Notes: generated from the sequence alone by a model not told the origin. A DNA stretch of 64,000 nucleotides from Bauldia sp. (GCA_028284325.1 JANQRX010000010.1:372001-436000); one strand, 5' to 3'; shown: positions 14,596 through 24,412, counted from the first letter of the stretch. A program made the numbers and translations.

Positions 14596-16767
14596 TCACG
14601 GCGTCGCAACGTCGTCCGGCGTCGACTGGAGAAATCCGGTCACCGTGTTCGGTTCAAGCGAGGCAGCGGCCGGCGGCACCGGTCGGCGGCTTTCCAGCAG
14701 TACCTTGAGGCGGCGGAGCCGCTGCGTGGTTGCGGTGGAAAGGTTGATCTGGCGCGCGGCGCCGGCTTCCGGGCCGGCGGCCAGTGCCGGCGAGGGCGCC
14801 GCCTCGATCCCGGGGTCCTCGATCAGGGGGATCGCCTTCAGCTCGATGCCCTGGTGGGCGAACGACATGAACTGCTTCCATGTCTGTGCCGGCAACCGCC
14901 CGCCGGTTAAGCGGCGTGTCGGCGCGTAGTCGTCGTTGCCGAACCAGACCGCGGCTGTGTAGTTGCCGGTGAAACCCACAAACCAGGCGTCGCGATAGGC
15001 CGACGTCGTGCCGGTCTTGCCGGCGGTGCGGATGCCGTCGAGCTTGGCGCGCCGTCCGGTGCCCCATTCGGGGATCTGCGCGAGAATTTCGTTCATCGCC
15101 GCCACCGCCGGTTCGGGCAGCGCCCGGTCCGGCTGTGGCACGTCGCTGCGGCGATCGAAGATCACGTCGCCCCGGCCGTTCAGCATCTGGGTGAAGGCGT
15201 GCGGCGGCGCCTTGAGGCCGCCGCTGGCGAAGACCGAATACCCGGCCGCCATATCCAGGACCGTCACCTCCGACGCGCCCAGCGGTAACGACCGGGTGAT
15301 ACGCAGATCACTGGTGACGCCCATGTTCCGGGTCACGTCCACGATCTTGTCGCGGCCGATCGCTTCGGCGAGGCGCACCGGCACCGTGTTGATCGACTTC
15401 ACCAGCGCCCTGGTCAGGTTGACCGATCCGGAATAGCCGCCCGAATAGTTGCGCGGGCACCAGTTGCCGATGCAGATCGGCGCGTCGCGAATGACGCTCT
15501 CGGGCGTGAAGCCGTTCAGCATCGCCGTCGCGTAGACATACGGCTTGAAGGACGAGCCCGGCTGACGGAGAGCGCCGGTTGCCCGGTTGAACTGACTCTC
15601 GCCGTAGTCGCGGCCGCCGACCATGGCGCGGACCGCGCCGTCGGGCTCCATGGCGACCAGTGCCGCCTGGCGTACGCGGAAGGTGTCGCCGAACTGGCGC
15701 AGCGAACTCTCCACCGCCTCCTCGGCGGCGGCCTGGAGGTTCATGTCGATGGTCGTGCGCACGGTCAGCACGCGGTCGAAGAGACCTTCCTGCGCCTTCA
15801 CCTGCTGGAAAGCCCAGTCGAGGAAGTAGTTGGGCGAGGCCGCGGCGTCGGCCTGTTCCACCACGTCGGCCGGCCGCCGCCGGGCGCCGATCACCTGGCC
15901 CTCGGTCAGGAAGCCGGCCTGCACCATGTTGGTGAGCACCTCGTTGGCGCGGGCACGCGCCGCCGGCAGGTTGATGTGCGGCGCAAAGCGGGTCGGCGCC
16001 TTGAACAGACCGGCCAGCAGCGCCGACTCGGCGAGGCCGACATCCTTGACCGACTTGTCGAAGTAGAACGCGGAGGCCGCCTCGACGCCGAAATTGCCGC
16101 CGCCCATATAGGCGCGGTCGAGGTAGAGCTTCAGGATCTCGTTCTTGCTCAGATTGGCTTCCAGCCACAGCGCGATGAACGCCTCCTTGATCTTGCGTTC
16201 GATGGTGCGTTCGTTGGTCAGGAAGATGTTCTTGGCAAGCTGCTGGGTGATCGAGGAGCCGCCCTGGACCACGGCGTTGGCGCGCAGGTTCTCGATCAGC
16301 GCCCGCGCCGTCCCCCACAGGTCGATCCCGAAATGGACAAAGAACCGCCGGTCCTCGGTGGCGAGCACCGCCTTGAGGAGGTGGTCCGGCATCTCCTCAA
16401 GCTCCACCGAGTTGTCGAGCCGGATGCCGCGCTTGCCGATTTCGTTGCCGTAGCGGTCGAGGAAGGTGACCGCGAAGTCGCCTTGCGAGCGCCAGTCCAC
16501 TCGCGTGGCGTCGAAGGCCGGCAGCGCCAGTGCGAGGATCAGCACCGCGCCGAGCGACGCGAGCGTCATGCCGTCGCCGAGGATCTCCGTGAGCCAGCGC
16601 CAGGCGCCTTTCGCGGTCAGGCGGCGGCGCATGAAGATCGAGATCGCCTCGGCGCGTGCGGCGACAAACCGCCCGATATGGAACAGGCTGGAATCGATCC
16701 AGGCATCGACCTCGATCATCCGCAGGCGGCGCCGACGCTTCCTGTTGCTTTGAAACGGATCGCGCAA
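14596..16767 (-). CDS. Penicillin-binding protein 1A family bifunctional peptidoglycan synthase
   Basis: This class A penicillin-binding protein of about 723 residues polymerises and cross-links peptidoglycan. Order: basic cytoplasmic start, membrane helix (ASLGAVLILALALPAF), glycosyltransferase domain with LLKAVLATEDRRFFVHFGID and GGSSITQQLAKN, then transpeptidase domain with the serine motif QPGSSFKPYVYATAM, an SVN motif in YSGSVNLT, and KTGTTSAYRDAWFVGFT. The start is uncertain. The ATG at 16719 gives MIEVDAWID, but homologs keep the basic stretch before it, which favours the TTG at 16767. A far-upstream frame start would overlap the divergent YcgN gene and is unlikely. Confidence 0.9.
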   Translation of the reverse strand: MRDPFQSNRKRRRRLRMIEVDAWIDSSLFHIGRFVAARAEAISIFMRRRLTAKGAWRWLTEILGDGMTLASLGAVLILALALPAFDATRVDWRSQGDFAVTFLDRYGNEIGKRGIRLDNSVELEEMPDHLLKAVLATEDRRFFVHFGIDLWGTARALIENLRANAVVQGGSSITQQLAKNIFLTNERTIERKIKEAFIALWLEANLSKNEILKLYLDRAYMGGGNFGVEAASAFYFDKSVKDVGLAESALLAGLFKAPTRFAPHINLPAARARANEVLTNMVQAGFLTEGQVIGARRRPADVVEQADAAASPNYFLDWAFQQVKAQEGLFDRVLTVRTTIDMNLQAAAEEAVESSLRQFGDTFRVRQAALVAMEPDGAVRAMVGGRDYGESQFNRATGALRQPGSSFKPYVYATAMLNGFTPESVIRDAPICIGNWCPRNYSGGYSGSVNLTRALVKSINTVPVRLAEAIGRDKIVDVTRNMGVTSDLRITRSLPLGASEVTVLDMAAGYSVFASGGLKAPPHAFTQMLNGRGDVIFDRRSDVPQPDRALPEPAVAAMNEILAQIPEWGTGRRAKLDGIRTAGKTGTTSAYRDAWFVGFTGNYTAAVWFGNDDYAPTRRLTGGRLPAQTWKQFMSFAHQGIELKAIPLIEDPGIEAAPSPALAAGPEAGAARQINLSTATTQRLRRLKVLLESRRPVPPAAASLEPNTVTGFLQSTPDDVATP

Positions 16768-16837
16768 GGTCGATTCCAATCGGGGAACTTCGATGCTACG
16801 ACGGCTCGGCCGTCGCGGTTGCAGAGGATAATCAAGA

Positions 16838-17335
16838 GTGGTGGACGCGCAAAGCGATTCTACCTCGCCCGAGCCGTTCTGGCGGGTCCTGAGCCTTGAA
16901 GAGATGTCGCGGGAGCAATGGGAATCGCTCTGTGACGGCTGCGCGCGCTGCTGCCTCAACAAGCTGGAATACGAGGACACCGGCGAGATCGAATGGACCG
17001 AGATCGCCTGCCGGCTGCTCGACGACGAGACGTGCCGCTGCACCGACTACGACAACCGCCACGAGCGGGTGCCTGACTGCGTTGCCCTGACGCCGAAGGC
17101 GGCGCGCGAGCTGCGGTGGCTGCCGCCAACCTGTGCCTATCGCCTCGTCGGCGAGGGACACGACCTCTACTGGTGGCATCCGCTGGTCTCGGGCGATCCC
17201 GATTCGGTCCATCTGGCGGGCATCTCGGTGCGGGGGCGGACGCTCTCGGAGCGCGACGTGCCGGTAAGCCTCTTCGACGACCACGTCGTCGCCTGGCCGG
17301 CGGAGGACCCCTTCGCCACGACCGGCTCGGAGTGA
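16838..17335 (+). CDS. YcgN/UPF0260 family cysteine-cluster protein
   Basis: This 165-residue protein carries the Cys cluster [16 protein letters not shown] near residues 32-47, a further [11 protein letters not shown] and the [14 protein letters not shown] stretch of the YcgN/YkgJ-type UPF0260 family, which probably binds a metal or cluster. The start is a GTG (16838), with a second GTG directly after it. It is divergent from the PBP1A gene. The function of the family is not established. All conserved cysteines appear intact. Confidence 0.88.
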   Translation: MVDAQSDSTSPEPFWRVLSLEEMSREQWESLCDGCARCCLNKLEYEDTGEIEWTEIACRLLDDETCRCTDYDNRHERVPDCVALTPKAARELRWLPPTCAYRLVGEGHDLYWWHPLVSGDPDSVHLAGISVRGRTLSERDVPVSLFDDHVVAWPAEDPFATTGSE

Positions 17336-17391
17336 CCCGTCGCGCGTACCATTCACCGCCTATTCAGGTTGCTGGCGCTACGAAGGTGAGC

Positions 17392-17751
17392 ATGGCTGAA
17401 CGGATCCTGCCCGCCCTGATCGGTGTCGCGCTTCTGGTGGCCCTGTCCGCCACCGGTGGCGCACCGGCCGCCGGGCGCTTTTCGTTGGGCTTCGACCTGC
17501 CGCAACCGGTCATCGCTCAGGCCTGTCTGTCGCAGCGCCAGATTCGCGCGGCGGTGCAGTCGGGCGCCGCGATTCCGCTGTCGCGTCTCATCAGTTCGAT
17601 CCGCGCGACGGTCGCCGGCCAGGTCCTGCCCCAACCCCAGCTCTGCCGGTCCGGCGGGCGGCTCGTCTATCTGATCAATGTGCTCTCCGGCAACGGCCAG
17701 GTGCAGCAACTGACGATCGACGCCGGAAGCGGTACTATCCTCGGCTACTGA
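17392..17751 (+). CDS. Exported PepSY-like protein upstream of two-component genes
   Basis: This 119-residue protein has a signal-like segment (LPALIGVALLVALSATGGAPA) and a periplasmic PepSY-like domain with AVQSGAAIPLSRLISSIRATV and LIDAGSGTILGY-type ending (here LTIDAGSGTILGY). Two cysteines (in QACLSQ and QLCRSG) could form a disulfide. The ATG at 17392 follows GAAGGTGAGC. It lies 14 bases before the response regulator gene. In Sinorhizobium a small periplasmic protein, FeuN, encoded with feuPQ, restrains the FeuQ sensor; this protein may play a similar part, but homology to FeuN is not shown here. Confidence 0.75.
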   Translation: MAERILPALIGVALLVALSATGGAPAAGRFSLGFDLPQPVIAQACLSQRQIRAAVQSGAAIPLSRLISSIRATVAGQVLPQPQLCRSGGRLVYLINVLSGNGQVQQLTIDAGSGTILGY

Positions 17752-17765
17752 ACCGGAGGTTTCCC

Positions 17766-18437
17766 ATGCGGGTGCTGGTCGTCGAGGACGATGCCGACCT
17801 CAACCGTCAGATCGCAGCGGCGCTGAAAGAGGCCGGCTACGCGGTCGACACCGCCGGCGATGGCGAGGAAGGCCATTTCCTCGGCGACACCGAGCCCTAT
17901 GACGCCGTGATCCTCGATATCGGCCTGCCGATCATGGACGGCATCAGCGTGCTGGAGAAATGGCGGCGTGACGGGCGCACCATGCCGGTCCTGATCCTGA
18001 CCGCGCGCGACCGCTGGAGCGACAAGGTGCAGGGCATCGACGCCGGAGCCGACGACTATGTCGCCAAGCCGTTCCATATCGAGGAGGTGCTGGCACGGGT
18101 GCGGGCGCTGGTGCGCCGGGCCGCCGGCCATGCCTCCAACGAGGTCGAATGCGGGCCGGTGCGGCTGGACAGCCGCTCGGGGCGCGTCTCGGTCGACGGC
18201 AATCCGGTCAAGCTCACCTCGCACGAATACCGGGTGCTTGAATATCTGATGGTCCATCGCGACCGCGTGGTCTCGCGCACCGAACTGATCGAGCACCTCT
18301 ACGATCAGGACTTCGACCGTGATTCCAACACCATCGAGGTCTTCATCGGCCGTCTGCGCAAGAAGCTTGCCGTCGACCTGATCGAAACAGTCCGTGGCCT
18401 CGGCTATCGCGTCGTAGAACCGGGGCATGCGAGCTAG
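17766..18437 (+). CDS. feuP: OmpR-family response regulator (FeuP/PhoP-like)
   Basis: This 223-residue regulator has a receiver domain with the acidic pocket VVEDDAD and phospho-acceptor Asp in VILDIGLPIMDG, Lys in YVAKPFH, and a C-terminal winged-helix domain (LTSHEYRVLEYL, NTIEVFIGRLRKKL). It overlaps the sensor kinase start by 11 bases. Membership in the OmpR family is clear. The feuP name is inferred from the PhoQ/FeuQ-type partner, the PepSY neighbour and the cycHJKL genes that follow. The ortholog in rhizobia controls cyclic glucan export and related envelope functions. Confidence 0.85.
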   Translation: MRVLVVEDDADLNRQIAAALKEAGYAVDTAGDGEEGHFLGDTEPYDAVILDIGLPIMDGISVLEKWRRDGRTMPVLILTARDRWSDKVQGIDAGADDYVAKPFHIEEVLARVRALVRRAAGHASNEVECGPVRLDSRSGRVSVDGNPVKLTSHEYRVLEYLMVHRDRVVSRTELIEHLYDQDFDRDSNTIEVFIGRLRKKLAVDLIETVRGLGYRVVEPGHAS

Positions 18438-19803
18438 GTCCGGTTCTCTTGCCGGCCGCCTGATTGTCGCGGCGAGTCTGTGGAGCGCGGTCGCCCTGGC
18501 GGTTGCCGGCATCATCCTGACCGTGCTCTATCGCCAGACCGTCGAGACCGCCTTCGACGCGCGGCTCAACGTCTATCTGCAATCGCTGATCGGCGCGCTG
18601 GCCACCCAGGAAGGCCCCGAGCCGACCGATCCCGGAAACCTCGGTGAACAGCGCTTCGAGGCGTTGTTTTCCGGCTGGTACTGGCAGGTGCGCGACCCCG
18701 ACGACGGTGACATCCTCCTGACCTCGCCGTCGTTGTTCTCCGACTACCTCGACACCACGACGATCCGCGGCTTCGACGGCGCCGAGGGTGTCCGCACCGC
18801 CGCACTGACCGGGCCGCTCGATCAGGCACTCCGCGTGAGCGCCCGGACCGTCACGCTGCAGGAAGGCCGGCGGCTGGACGTGCTGGTGGCCGCCGATGCC
18901 GGCGAACTGGACACCCAGACGCGCGAGTTCGGCACCAGCGTCGCGCTGACGCTCGCCGTCTTCGGCATTGGGCTGATCCTCGCGACCACCATCCAGATTC
19001 GCTGGGGATTGCGACCGCTGGACCGCATCCGCCAGGGGCTCGCCGATCTCAGGAGCGGCCGTCAGGCCCGATTCGAAGGTCCGTTCCCGCGCGAAATAGC
19101 GCCGCTCGCCAAAGAGTTGAACGCCGTTCTTGAATCAAATCAGCAGGTTATCGAGCGCGCCCGCACCCAGGTCGGCAATCTTGCCCACGCCCTGAAGACG
19201 CCGCTCAGCGTCGTCATCAACGAGAGCCGGTCCTCCATCGATCCCAGCGGGGAAAAAGTAGCCGAGCAGGCCGGCCTCATGCGCCGTCAGATCGACCATT
19301 ATCTCGACCGTGCACGCATCGCCGCGCAATCCGAGGTGATCGGGACCGCGACCGACGTGAAACCGGCGGTGGACCGCCTCCTTCGCGTGATCCGACGCCT
19401 GTCGCAGGAGCGGGGGATCGACATCACCGGAACCGTGGCCGACGGCCTGCGCTTCCGCGGCGAGCAGCAGGATTTCGAGGAAATCGTCGGCAATCTGGTC
19501 GAAAACGCCAGCAAATGGGCAGAAAATTCCGTGCGGGTGGAAGCCGAGGTCCTGCCGCCGGCGGAGGGTGACGAGGGCGCCCGCCTGGTCGTACGGGTGG
19601 ACGACGACGGGCCGGGACTCAGCGAGGCTGAGCGCCGCGAAGCCACGGTGCGGGGCAAGCGTCTCGACGAGACCAAGCCCGGATCGGGCCTTGGCCTGTC
19701 GATCGTCAAGGATCTGGTCAGCCTCTACGACGGAGATTTCAAGCTTCTGCGCGCGCCGCTCGGGGGATTGCGGGCCGAGGTCACCCTGCCTGCGGCACCT
19801 TGA
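18427..19803 (+). CDS. feuQ: Sensor histidine kinase (FeuQ/PhoQ-like)
   Basis: This 458-residue inner-membrane kinase has two membrane helices (residues about 11-33 and 173-192) flanking a periplasmic domain, a HAMP-like linker, and the dimerisation box NLAHALKTPLSVVINESR whose His is the phosphorylation site. The NLAHALKTPL form is typical of PhoQ/FeuQ-type kinases. The ATPase domain shows the N box (EIVGNLVENASKWAE), DDDGPGL and GSGLGLSIVKDLV. It is translationally coupled to the response regulator. The ligand is unknown. The specific name is an inference. Confidence 0.85.
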   Translation: MRARSGSLAGRLIVAASLWSAVALAVAGIILTVLYRQTVETAFDARLNVYLQSLIGALATQEGPEPTDPGNLGEQRFEALFSGWYWQVRDPDDGDILLTSPSLFSDYLDTTTIRGFDGAEGVRTAALTGPLDQALRVSARTVTLQEGRRLDVLVAADAGELDTQTREFGTSVALTLAVFGIGLILATTIQIRWGLRPLDRIRQGLADLRSGRQARFEGPFPREIAPLAKELNAVLESNQQVIERARTQVGNLAHALKTPLSVVINESRSSIDPSGEKVAEQAGLMRRQIDHYLDRARIAAQSEVIGTATDVKPAVDRLLRVIRRLSQERGIDITGTVADGLRFRGEQQDFEEIVGNLVENASKWAENSVRVEAEVLPPAEGDEGARLVVRVDDDGPGLSEAERREATVRGKRLDETKPGSGLGLSIVKDLVSLYDGDFKLLRAPLGGLRAEVTLPAAP

Positions 19804-19891
19804 GACGCGTTCCAATTTTCGCCACGCTCGGCTGCCAAAGCGTGGCGACAACCCTGACTTGCCCCGAATACCTGAACGCCGCAGCGCACGT

Positions 19892-20275
19892 ATGAGATTG
19901 TTTCCTTCTGTTGTTGTGATGCTCGTCGCCGCGATGTTCCTCGCGGCCTGCCAGTCCTCGTCGGTCATCCCGGCACGCAAGACCGTGCGCAACGGCCTGG
20001 CCGGCGCTGATCTCGCGCCCAGCGTCGGCTTCCTCGATCGGTCCAAGGCGTTGCGGGCGGAGTACCGGGCGCTGGAATACGGCGCCACCGGCGCGCCGAT
20101 CGCATGGCGGGGCTGGCAGGGTCGCCGCGGCAGCGTCATTCCCGGCCCGAAGTACCGCGTCAACACCTTCGACTGCCGCGACTACAGCCACACGGTGACC
20201 GCCGGCGGCGAAACCGTCGTCGCCCGCGCGACCGCATGCCGGCGCGCTGACGGAAGCTGGAGCGTGACCATCTGA
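19892..20275 (+). CDS. Lipoprotein, RT0821/Lpp0805 (17-kDa surface antigen) type
   Basis: This protein has 127-128 residues with a lipoprotein signal ending in LAAC (MRLFPSVVVMLVAAMFLAACQ). The mature domain ends with YRVNTFDCRDYSHTVTAGGETVVARATACRRADGSWSV, which matches the outer-membrane surface-antigen family found in Rickettsia and other Alphaproteobacteria. The ATG at 19892 is chosen because it starts the signal peptide directly. The gene stands alone between the kinase and cycH. Role unknown; location probably outer membrane. Confidence 0.8.
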   Translation: MRLFPSVVVMLVAAMFLAACQSSSVIPARKTVRNGLAGADLAPSVGFLDRSKALRAEYRALEYGATGAPIAWRGWQGRRGSVIPGPKYRVNTFDCRDYSHTVTAGGETVVARATACRRADGSWSVTI

Positions 20276-20366
20276 CGCCGCTCTCACGGGTTTGTAGGGT
20301 TGCCAAGAAGGCGGTTTTGGCCACTATGCCCGCCGCCATGTCGCTCGGATTCCAGGCAGGTCGCCC

Positions 20367-21524
20367 TTGAACAGCCTCATCCTCTGGGTGGTGATGGCCG
20401 GCGTTGCGGCCGGCGTGACCGCAGTGATCCTGATCCCGCTGTTTCGCGGCCGTACCGGGGTCGACAGTGGATCGGCCGAACGCGCTATCTATCGCGACCA
20501 GCTGGAGGAGCTCGAGCGCGAGGTGGAGCGCGGCCTGATCGGGCCGTCCGAAGCCGAGGCCGCGCGGGTCGAGATTGCCCGCCGCGTCATGCATCTGGAA
20601 ACACGGTCCGACGCAGCGGCGGCCGGCGTCAGGGCAGGGCGCCTCCGGCTCGCCGGTGCCGGCATCCTGCTCGCACCCCTGGCGGCGTTCGGCCTCTACG
20701 TGCTGCTCGGCTCGCCCAACCTCCCCGACAACCCGCAGGCTGCGCGTATCGACACGCCGGTGGAGGAAGCCGACATGGCGACCCTGATCGGTCGGGTGGA
20801 ACAGCACCTTGCGGACAATCCCGACGACGGCCGCGGCTGGGAAGTCGTCGCGCCGATCTACGCCCGGTTCGGCCGCTTCGACGATGCTGCGGAAGCCTTC
20901 GCGCAGGCTCTGCGGGTTCTCGGACCGACGGCCGCGCGCGAGGCCAATGTCGGCGAAGCATTGGTGTGGGCCAATGGGGGCCTCATCGTCGAGCCGGCCC
21001 GGGACGCGTTCACGCGTGCCCTTGAGCTCGATCCCGCTAATATCCGCGCCCGTTTCTACCTCGCTCGGGCGCTGGAACAGGATGGCCGGGACGACGAGGC
21101 GGTGGAGGCCTGGCGGGCCCTGCTCGACGACGCCCCGCCCGAGGCCGCGTGGACGGCCGCCGCGCGCGCGTCGCTCACCGAACTGGAAACGAGACTAGGG
21201 CTCGCCCCGAGCGGCCCCGCTCAGCCGCCCGGTCCGACGGCCGAGGACATGGCCGCCGCGCAGGAACTGACCGTCGAGGAACGCGAGGACATGATCGTCG
21301 GCATGGTCGAGGGCCTCGCCGCGCGCCTCGAGGACGAGCCCGGCGACGTCGACGGTTGGACCCGCCTGATCCGGTCCTATGTTGTGTTGGATCAACGAGA
21401 TCAGGCCGTCGGCGCCCTAGGAAGGGCCCGTGTGGCGCTGGTGGACGACGAGGCCGGTCTGGCGGCCGTGGACGCCATGGCCCGCGAACTCGGATTGCAG
21501 GACGCAACGGAGCCGGCTCAGTGA
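20367..21524 (+). CDS. ccmI: Cytochrome c maturation protein CcmI (CycH)
   Basis: This 385-residue protein has two membrane helices (residues about 2-24 and 93-113) around a cytoplasmic loop with the [30 protein letters not shown] leucine-zipper-like stretch, then a periplasmic TPR domain ([20 protein letters not shown]…, [22 protein letters not shown]). CcmI presents apocytochrome c to the haem ligation complex CcmFH. It is the first gene of the four-gene ccmI-E-F-H operon, and its TGA overlaps the ccmE GTG. Confidence 0.93.
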   Translation: MNSLILWVVMAGVAAGVTAVILIPLFRGRTGVDSGSAERAIYRDQLEELEREVERGLIGPSEAEAARVEIARRVMHLETRSDAAAAGVRAGRLRLAGAGILLAPLAAFGLYVLLGSPNLPDNPQAARIDTPVEEADMATLIGRVEQHLADNPDDGRGWEVVAPIYARFGRFDDAAEAFAQALRVLGPTAAREANVGEALVWANGGLIVEPARDAFTRALELDPANIRARFYLARALEQDGRDDEAVEAWRALLDDAPPEAAWTAAARASLTELETRLGLAPSGPAQPPGPTAEDMAAAQELTVEEREDMIVGMVEGLAARLEDEPGDVDGWTRLIRSYVVLDQRDQAVGALGRARVALVDDEAGLAAVDAMARELGLQDATEPAQ

Positions 21525-21961
21525 CACGAAAGCAGCGGCGATTGACGATGATTGGCGCCGCCGGCGTCGTCCTGGCGTTGGCTGCGGGGCTCGTGCTCTA
21601 CGCGCTGTCGGACCAGATCGTGTTCTTCAATTCGCCGAGCGAGGTGATCGCGCAGGAGGTGGCGCCGGGAAGCCGTATCCGTCTCGGCGGCCTGGTGGCC
21701 GACGGCAGCGTCGTCAAAGCCGAGGACGGTGCGGTGACGTTCGCCGTGACCGACGGCGCCGCGACCATCCAGGTAGCGTTTCGCGGCATCCTGCCGGATC
21801 TTTTTCGCGAAGGGCAGGGCGTGGTGACCGAAGGGGTGGTCAACCGCGACAAGACTTTCACGGCCGACACGGTGCTTGCCAAGCACGACGAAAACTACGT
21901 GCCGGCGGAAGTCGTCGACGCGCTGAAGGAACAGGGGCACTGGGAGGGCGGCGGCTCCTGA
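21521..21961 (+). CDS. ccmE: Cytochrome c maturation haem chaperone CcmE (CycJ)
   Basis: This 146-residue haem chaperone is anchored by an N-terminal helix ([21 protein letters not shown]) with a periplasmic OB-fold domain. The [10 protein letters not shown] motif contains the His that binds haem covalently and the conserved Tyr. The start is a GTG overlapping the ccmI stop. A FNSPSEV stretch after the membrane helix is typical. It receives haem from CcmC, not in this window, and delivers it to CcmF. Confidence 0.95.
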   Translation: MTRKQRRLTMIGAAGVVLALAAGLVLYALSDQIVFFNSPSEVIAQEVAPGSRIRLGGLVADGSVVKAEDGAVTFAVTDGAATIQVAFRGILPDLFREGQGVVTEGVVNRDKTFTADTVLAKHDENYVPAEVVDALKEQGHWEGGGS

Positions 21962-21962
21962 G

Positions 21963-23939
21963 ATGATCGTCGAACTCGGACACTTCGCGCTGGTGCTCGC
22001 GCTCATGGTGGCGCTGGTCCAGTCCACGGTTCCCATCGCCGGCGTCTACCGCGCCGACGGCCGCATGCAGGCGGTGGGGGTACCCGCGGCGCTGACGCAG
22101 CTCCTCCTCATCGGCCTGAGTTTCGCCGCGCTGACCTACGCTTACGTGGTCTCGGACTTTTCGGTCGTCAACGTGTTCGAGAACGCCCATTCCGACCAGC
22201 CGCTGCTCTACAAATACACCAGCGTGTGGGGCAACCACGAGGGGTCGATCCTGTTGTGGGTGTTGATCCTGGCGCTGTTCGGCGGCCTGGTGGCGGCGTT
22301 CGGGACGAACCTGCCACAGCGGTTGAAGGCGCTGGTGCTCTCGGTGCAGGGCTGGATTTCCGTCGCCTTCATCGGCTTCATTCTCGGCACGTCCAACCCG
22401 TTCGCCCGCCTCGACCCGGCGCCGTTCGAGGGGCGCGACCTCAATCCCATCCTCCAGGACATCGGTCTCGCGATCCATCCGCCGCTTCTCTATCTCGGCT
22501 ATGTCGGCTGTTCGATCTCGTTCTCGTTTGCCGTCGCGGCGCTGATCGACGGCCGCATCGACGCCGCGTGGGCGCGCTGGGCGCGGCCGTGGACGCTCGC
22601 CGCCTGGGTTTTCCTGACGCTCGGGATCGCGATGGGCTCGTACTGGGCTTACTACGAGCTCGGCTGGGGTGGTTTCTGGTTCTGGGATCCGGTCGAGAAC
22701 GCCTCGCTGATGCCCTGGCTCGCGACCACCGCGCTCCTCCACAGCGCCGTGGTCATGGAGCGGCGCGACGCGCTGAAGATCTGGACCGTGCTGCTGGCGA
22801 TTCTCGCCTTCAGTCTCAGCCTGCTCGGCACCTTCCTGGTGCGCTCCGGCGTCCTCACCTCGGTGCACACCTTCGCAGCCGATCCGACCCGCGGCGTGTT
22901 CATCCTGCTCATTCTCTGCGCTTTCATCGGCGGTTCGCTGGCGTTGTTCGCGCTGCGCGCCGGGTCGCTGACGCCGGGGGGCATCTTCGCCCCGATCAGC
23001 CGCGAGGGAGCGCTGATCCTGAACAACATCTTCATCACCGCCGCCACGGCCACCGTGGTGGTCGGCACGCTCTATCCACTGGTGCTGGAATCCCTGACAG
23101 GAGCCAAGATCTCGGTCGGCGCGCCGTTCTACAATCTCACCTTCGTGCCCGTGGTGGCGCCGCTGCTGGTGCTGATCCCGTTCGGGCCGTTGCTCGCCTG
23201 GAAACGGGGCGACCTCCGCGCCGCGGCTGAGCGCCTGACCCTCGCCTTCGGACTCTCCATCCTCGGCACCATCGTCGTCCTGGCGTTCGTCGGCGTATCG
23301 CAGGCGCTGGCGTTGCTCGGCGTCTGGGTCGGGTTGTGGCTCATGGTTGGTGCGTTCGCCGAGCTTGCGGCCCGCATCAAGCTCGCGCAGGCGCCGCTCT
23401 CCGAAAGCTGGCGGCGGCTGGTCGGCTTGCCGCGCTCCACCTTCAGCACCGCGCTCGCCCATTCCGGCGTCGGCATCATGGTGCTCGGCATCGTCAGTGC
23501 GTCGGTCTGGTCCGGCGAGGACATCCGGTCCATGACCGTGGGTGAGACGGCCACCATCGCCGGTTACGAGATCACCCTTGACGGTTTCCGCTCCGGCCGC
23601 GGCCCGAACTACGAGGAAGCTTCCGCCCAACTCACGGTCCGCCGTGACGGTCGGGTCATTGCCGTCATGTCCCCGAGCAAGCGCTTCTACCCCGCCCGCG
23701 ACACTCAGACGACGGAAGCGGCGATCGAAACCCGCGGCTTCTCGCAGATCTATCTGTCGCTCGGTGACATTGCCGAGGGCGGCACCACAGTGCGCATTTT
23801 CTGGCGGCCGTGGGTGACGCTGATGTGGTGGGGTGCGGTGGTGATGTCGATCGGCGGCGCACTCTCGCTCACCGACCGGCGCCTGCGTGTCGGCGCGCCA
23901 CGACCGGCCCGGCGACGTCGGCTGGCGCCGGCGGAATGA
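21963..23939 (+). CDS. ccmF: Haem lyase subunit CcmF (CycK)
   Basis: This 658-residue polytopic protein is the catalytic haem ligation subunit. The WGNHEGSILLW motif near residue 90 and the tryptophan-rich WWD-like segment GWGGFWFWDPVENASLMPWL near residues 235-254 are present, with many membrane helices and a large C-terminal periplasmic domain (GRGPNYEEASAQLTV). It follows ccmE by one base and overlaps ccmH. Length fits the family. Confidence 0.96.
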   Translation: MIVELGHFALVLALMVALVQSTVPIAGVYRADGRMQAVGVPAALTQLLLIGLSFAALTYAYVVSDFSVVNVFENAHSDQPLLYKYTSVWGNHEGSILLWVLILALFGGLVAAFGTNLPQRLKALVLSVQGWISVAFIGFILGTSNPFARLDPAPFEGRDLNPILQDIGLAIHPPLLYLGYVGCSISFSFAVAALIDGRIDAAWARWARPWTLAAWVFLTLGIAMGSYWAYYELGWGGFWFWDPVENASLMPWLATTALLHSAVVMERRDALKIWTVLLAILAFSLSLLGTFLVRSGVLTSVHTFAADPTRGVFILLILCAFIGGSLALFALRAGSLTPGGIFAPISREGALILNNIFITAATATVVVGTLYPLVLESLTGAKISVGAPFYNLTFVPVVAPLLVLIPFGPLLAWKRGDLRAAAERLTLAFGLSILGTIVVLAFVGVSQALALLGVWVGLWLMVGAFAELAARIKLAQAPLSESWRRLVGLPRSTFSTALAHSGVGIMVLGIVSASVWSGEDIRSMTVGETATIAGYEITLDGFRSGRGPNYEEASAQLTVRRDGRVIAVMSPSKRFYPARDTQTTEAAIETRGFSQIYLSLGDIAEGGTTVRIFWRPWVTLMWWGAVVMSIGGALSLTDRRLRVGAPRPARRRRLAPAE

Positions 23940-24412
23940 GGGCGGTGCGCAAGGCGCTGGCCCTCATCGCGCTGGCTTGCGGGCTGCTGGCGCCCGGCGC
24001 GGCGATGGCGGTGCTTCCGGACGAGGTCCTCGACGACCCGGCGTTGGAAGCCCGGGCCCGGGCGCTGTCGCTCGGCTTGCGCTGTCTCGTCTGCCAGAAC
24101 CAGTCGATCGACGATTCCGATGCGCCGCTGGCGCGCGACCTGCGCCTGCTCGTGCGCGAGCGCCTGGTCGAGGGCGACACCGACGAGGAGGTGATGACGT
24201 TCCTGGTCGCTCGCTACGGCGATTTCATCCTCCTGAGGCCGCCGTTCAATGCCGCGACGATCCTCCTGTGGTCGATCCCGGCGATCGCGCTGCTGGGCGC
24301 CGCCGGCCTGACCGTCGCGCATTTTCGTCGCCGGTCGGCGACCGCCGCCGCGACGAACCTGACAGCCAACGAACGGGCCGCGCTCGACCGGCTCATGGCC
24401 GGCGACGACTGA
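23936..24412 (+). CDS. ccmH: Cytochrome c maturation thiol reductase CcmH (CycL)
   Basis: This 158-residue protein has a cleavable signal (LALIALACGLLAPGAAMA), the LRCLVCQNQSI motif with the redox CxxC that reduces apocytochrome c, a FLVARYGDFILLRPP stretch and a C-terminal membrane helix. The ATG at 23936 overlaps the ccmF stop. The C-terminal TPR part found in enterobacterial CcmH is absent because it is supplied by the separate CcmI, as is normal in this class. CcmG is not in this operon, also usual for cycHJKL. Confidence 0.95.
   Translation: MRAVRKALALIALACGLLAPGAAMAVLPDEVLDDPALEARARALSLGLRCLVCQNQSIDDSDAPLARDLRLLVRERLVEGDTDEEVMTFLVARYGDFILLRPPFNAATILLWSIPAIALLGAAGLTVAHFRRRSATAAATNLTANERAALDRLMAGDD

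Noticed and set aside
16768-17043. Longer PBP1A start overlapping the YcgN-type gene
   Set aside because: The added residues are Ser/Gln-rich antisense of the YcgN coding sequence and are not seen in class A penicillin-binding proteins.
21858-23630. Long minus-strand open frame opposite ccmF
   Set aside because: The frame is Arg/Asp/Gln-rich antisense sequence. CcmF motifs on the plus strand are intact.
23936-24412. Apparent loss of ccmG from the cytochrome c maturation operon
   Set aside because: In Alphaproteobacteria the cycHJKL operon normally lacks ccmG, which usually lies with ccmABC elsewhere.
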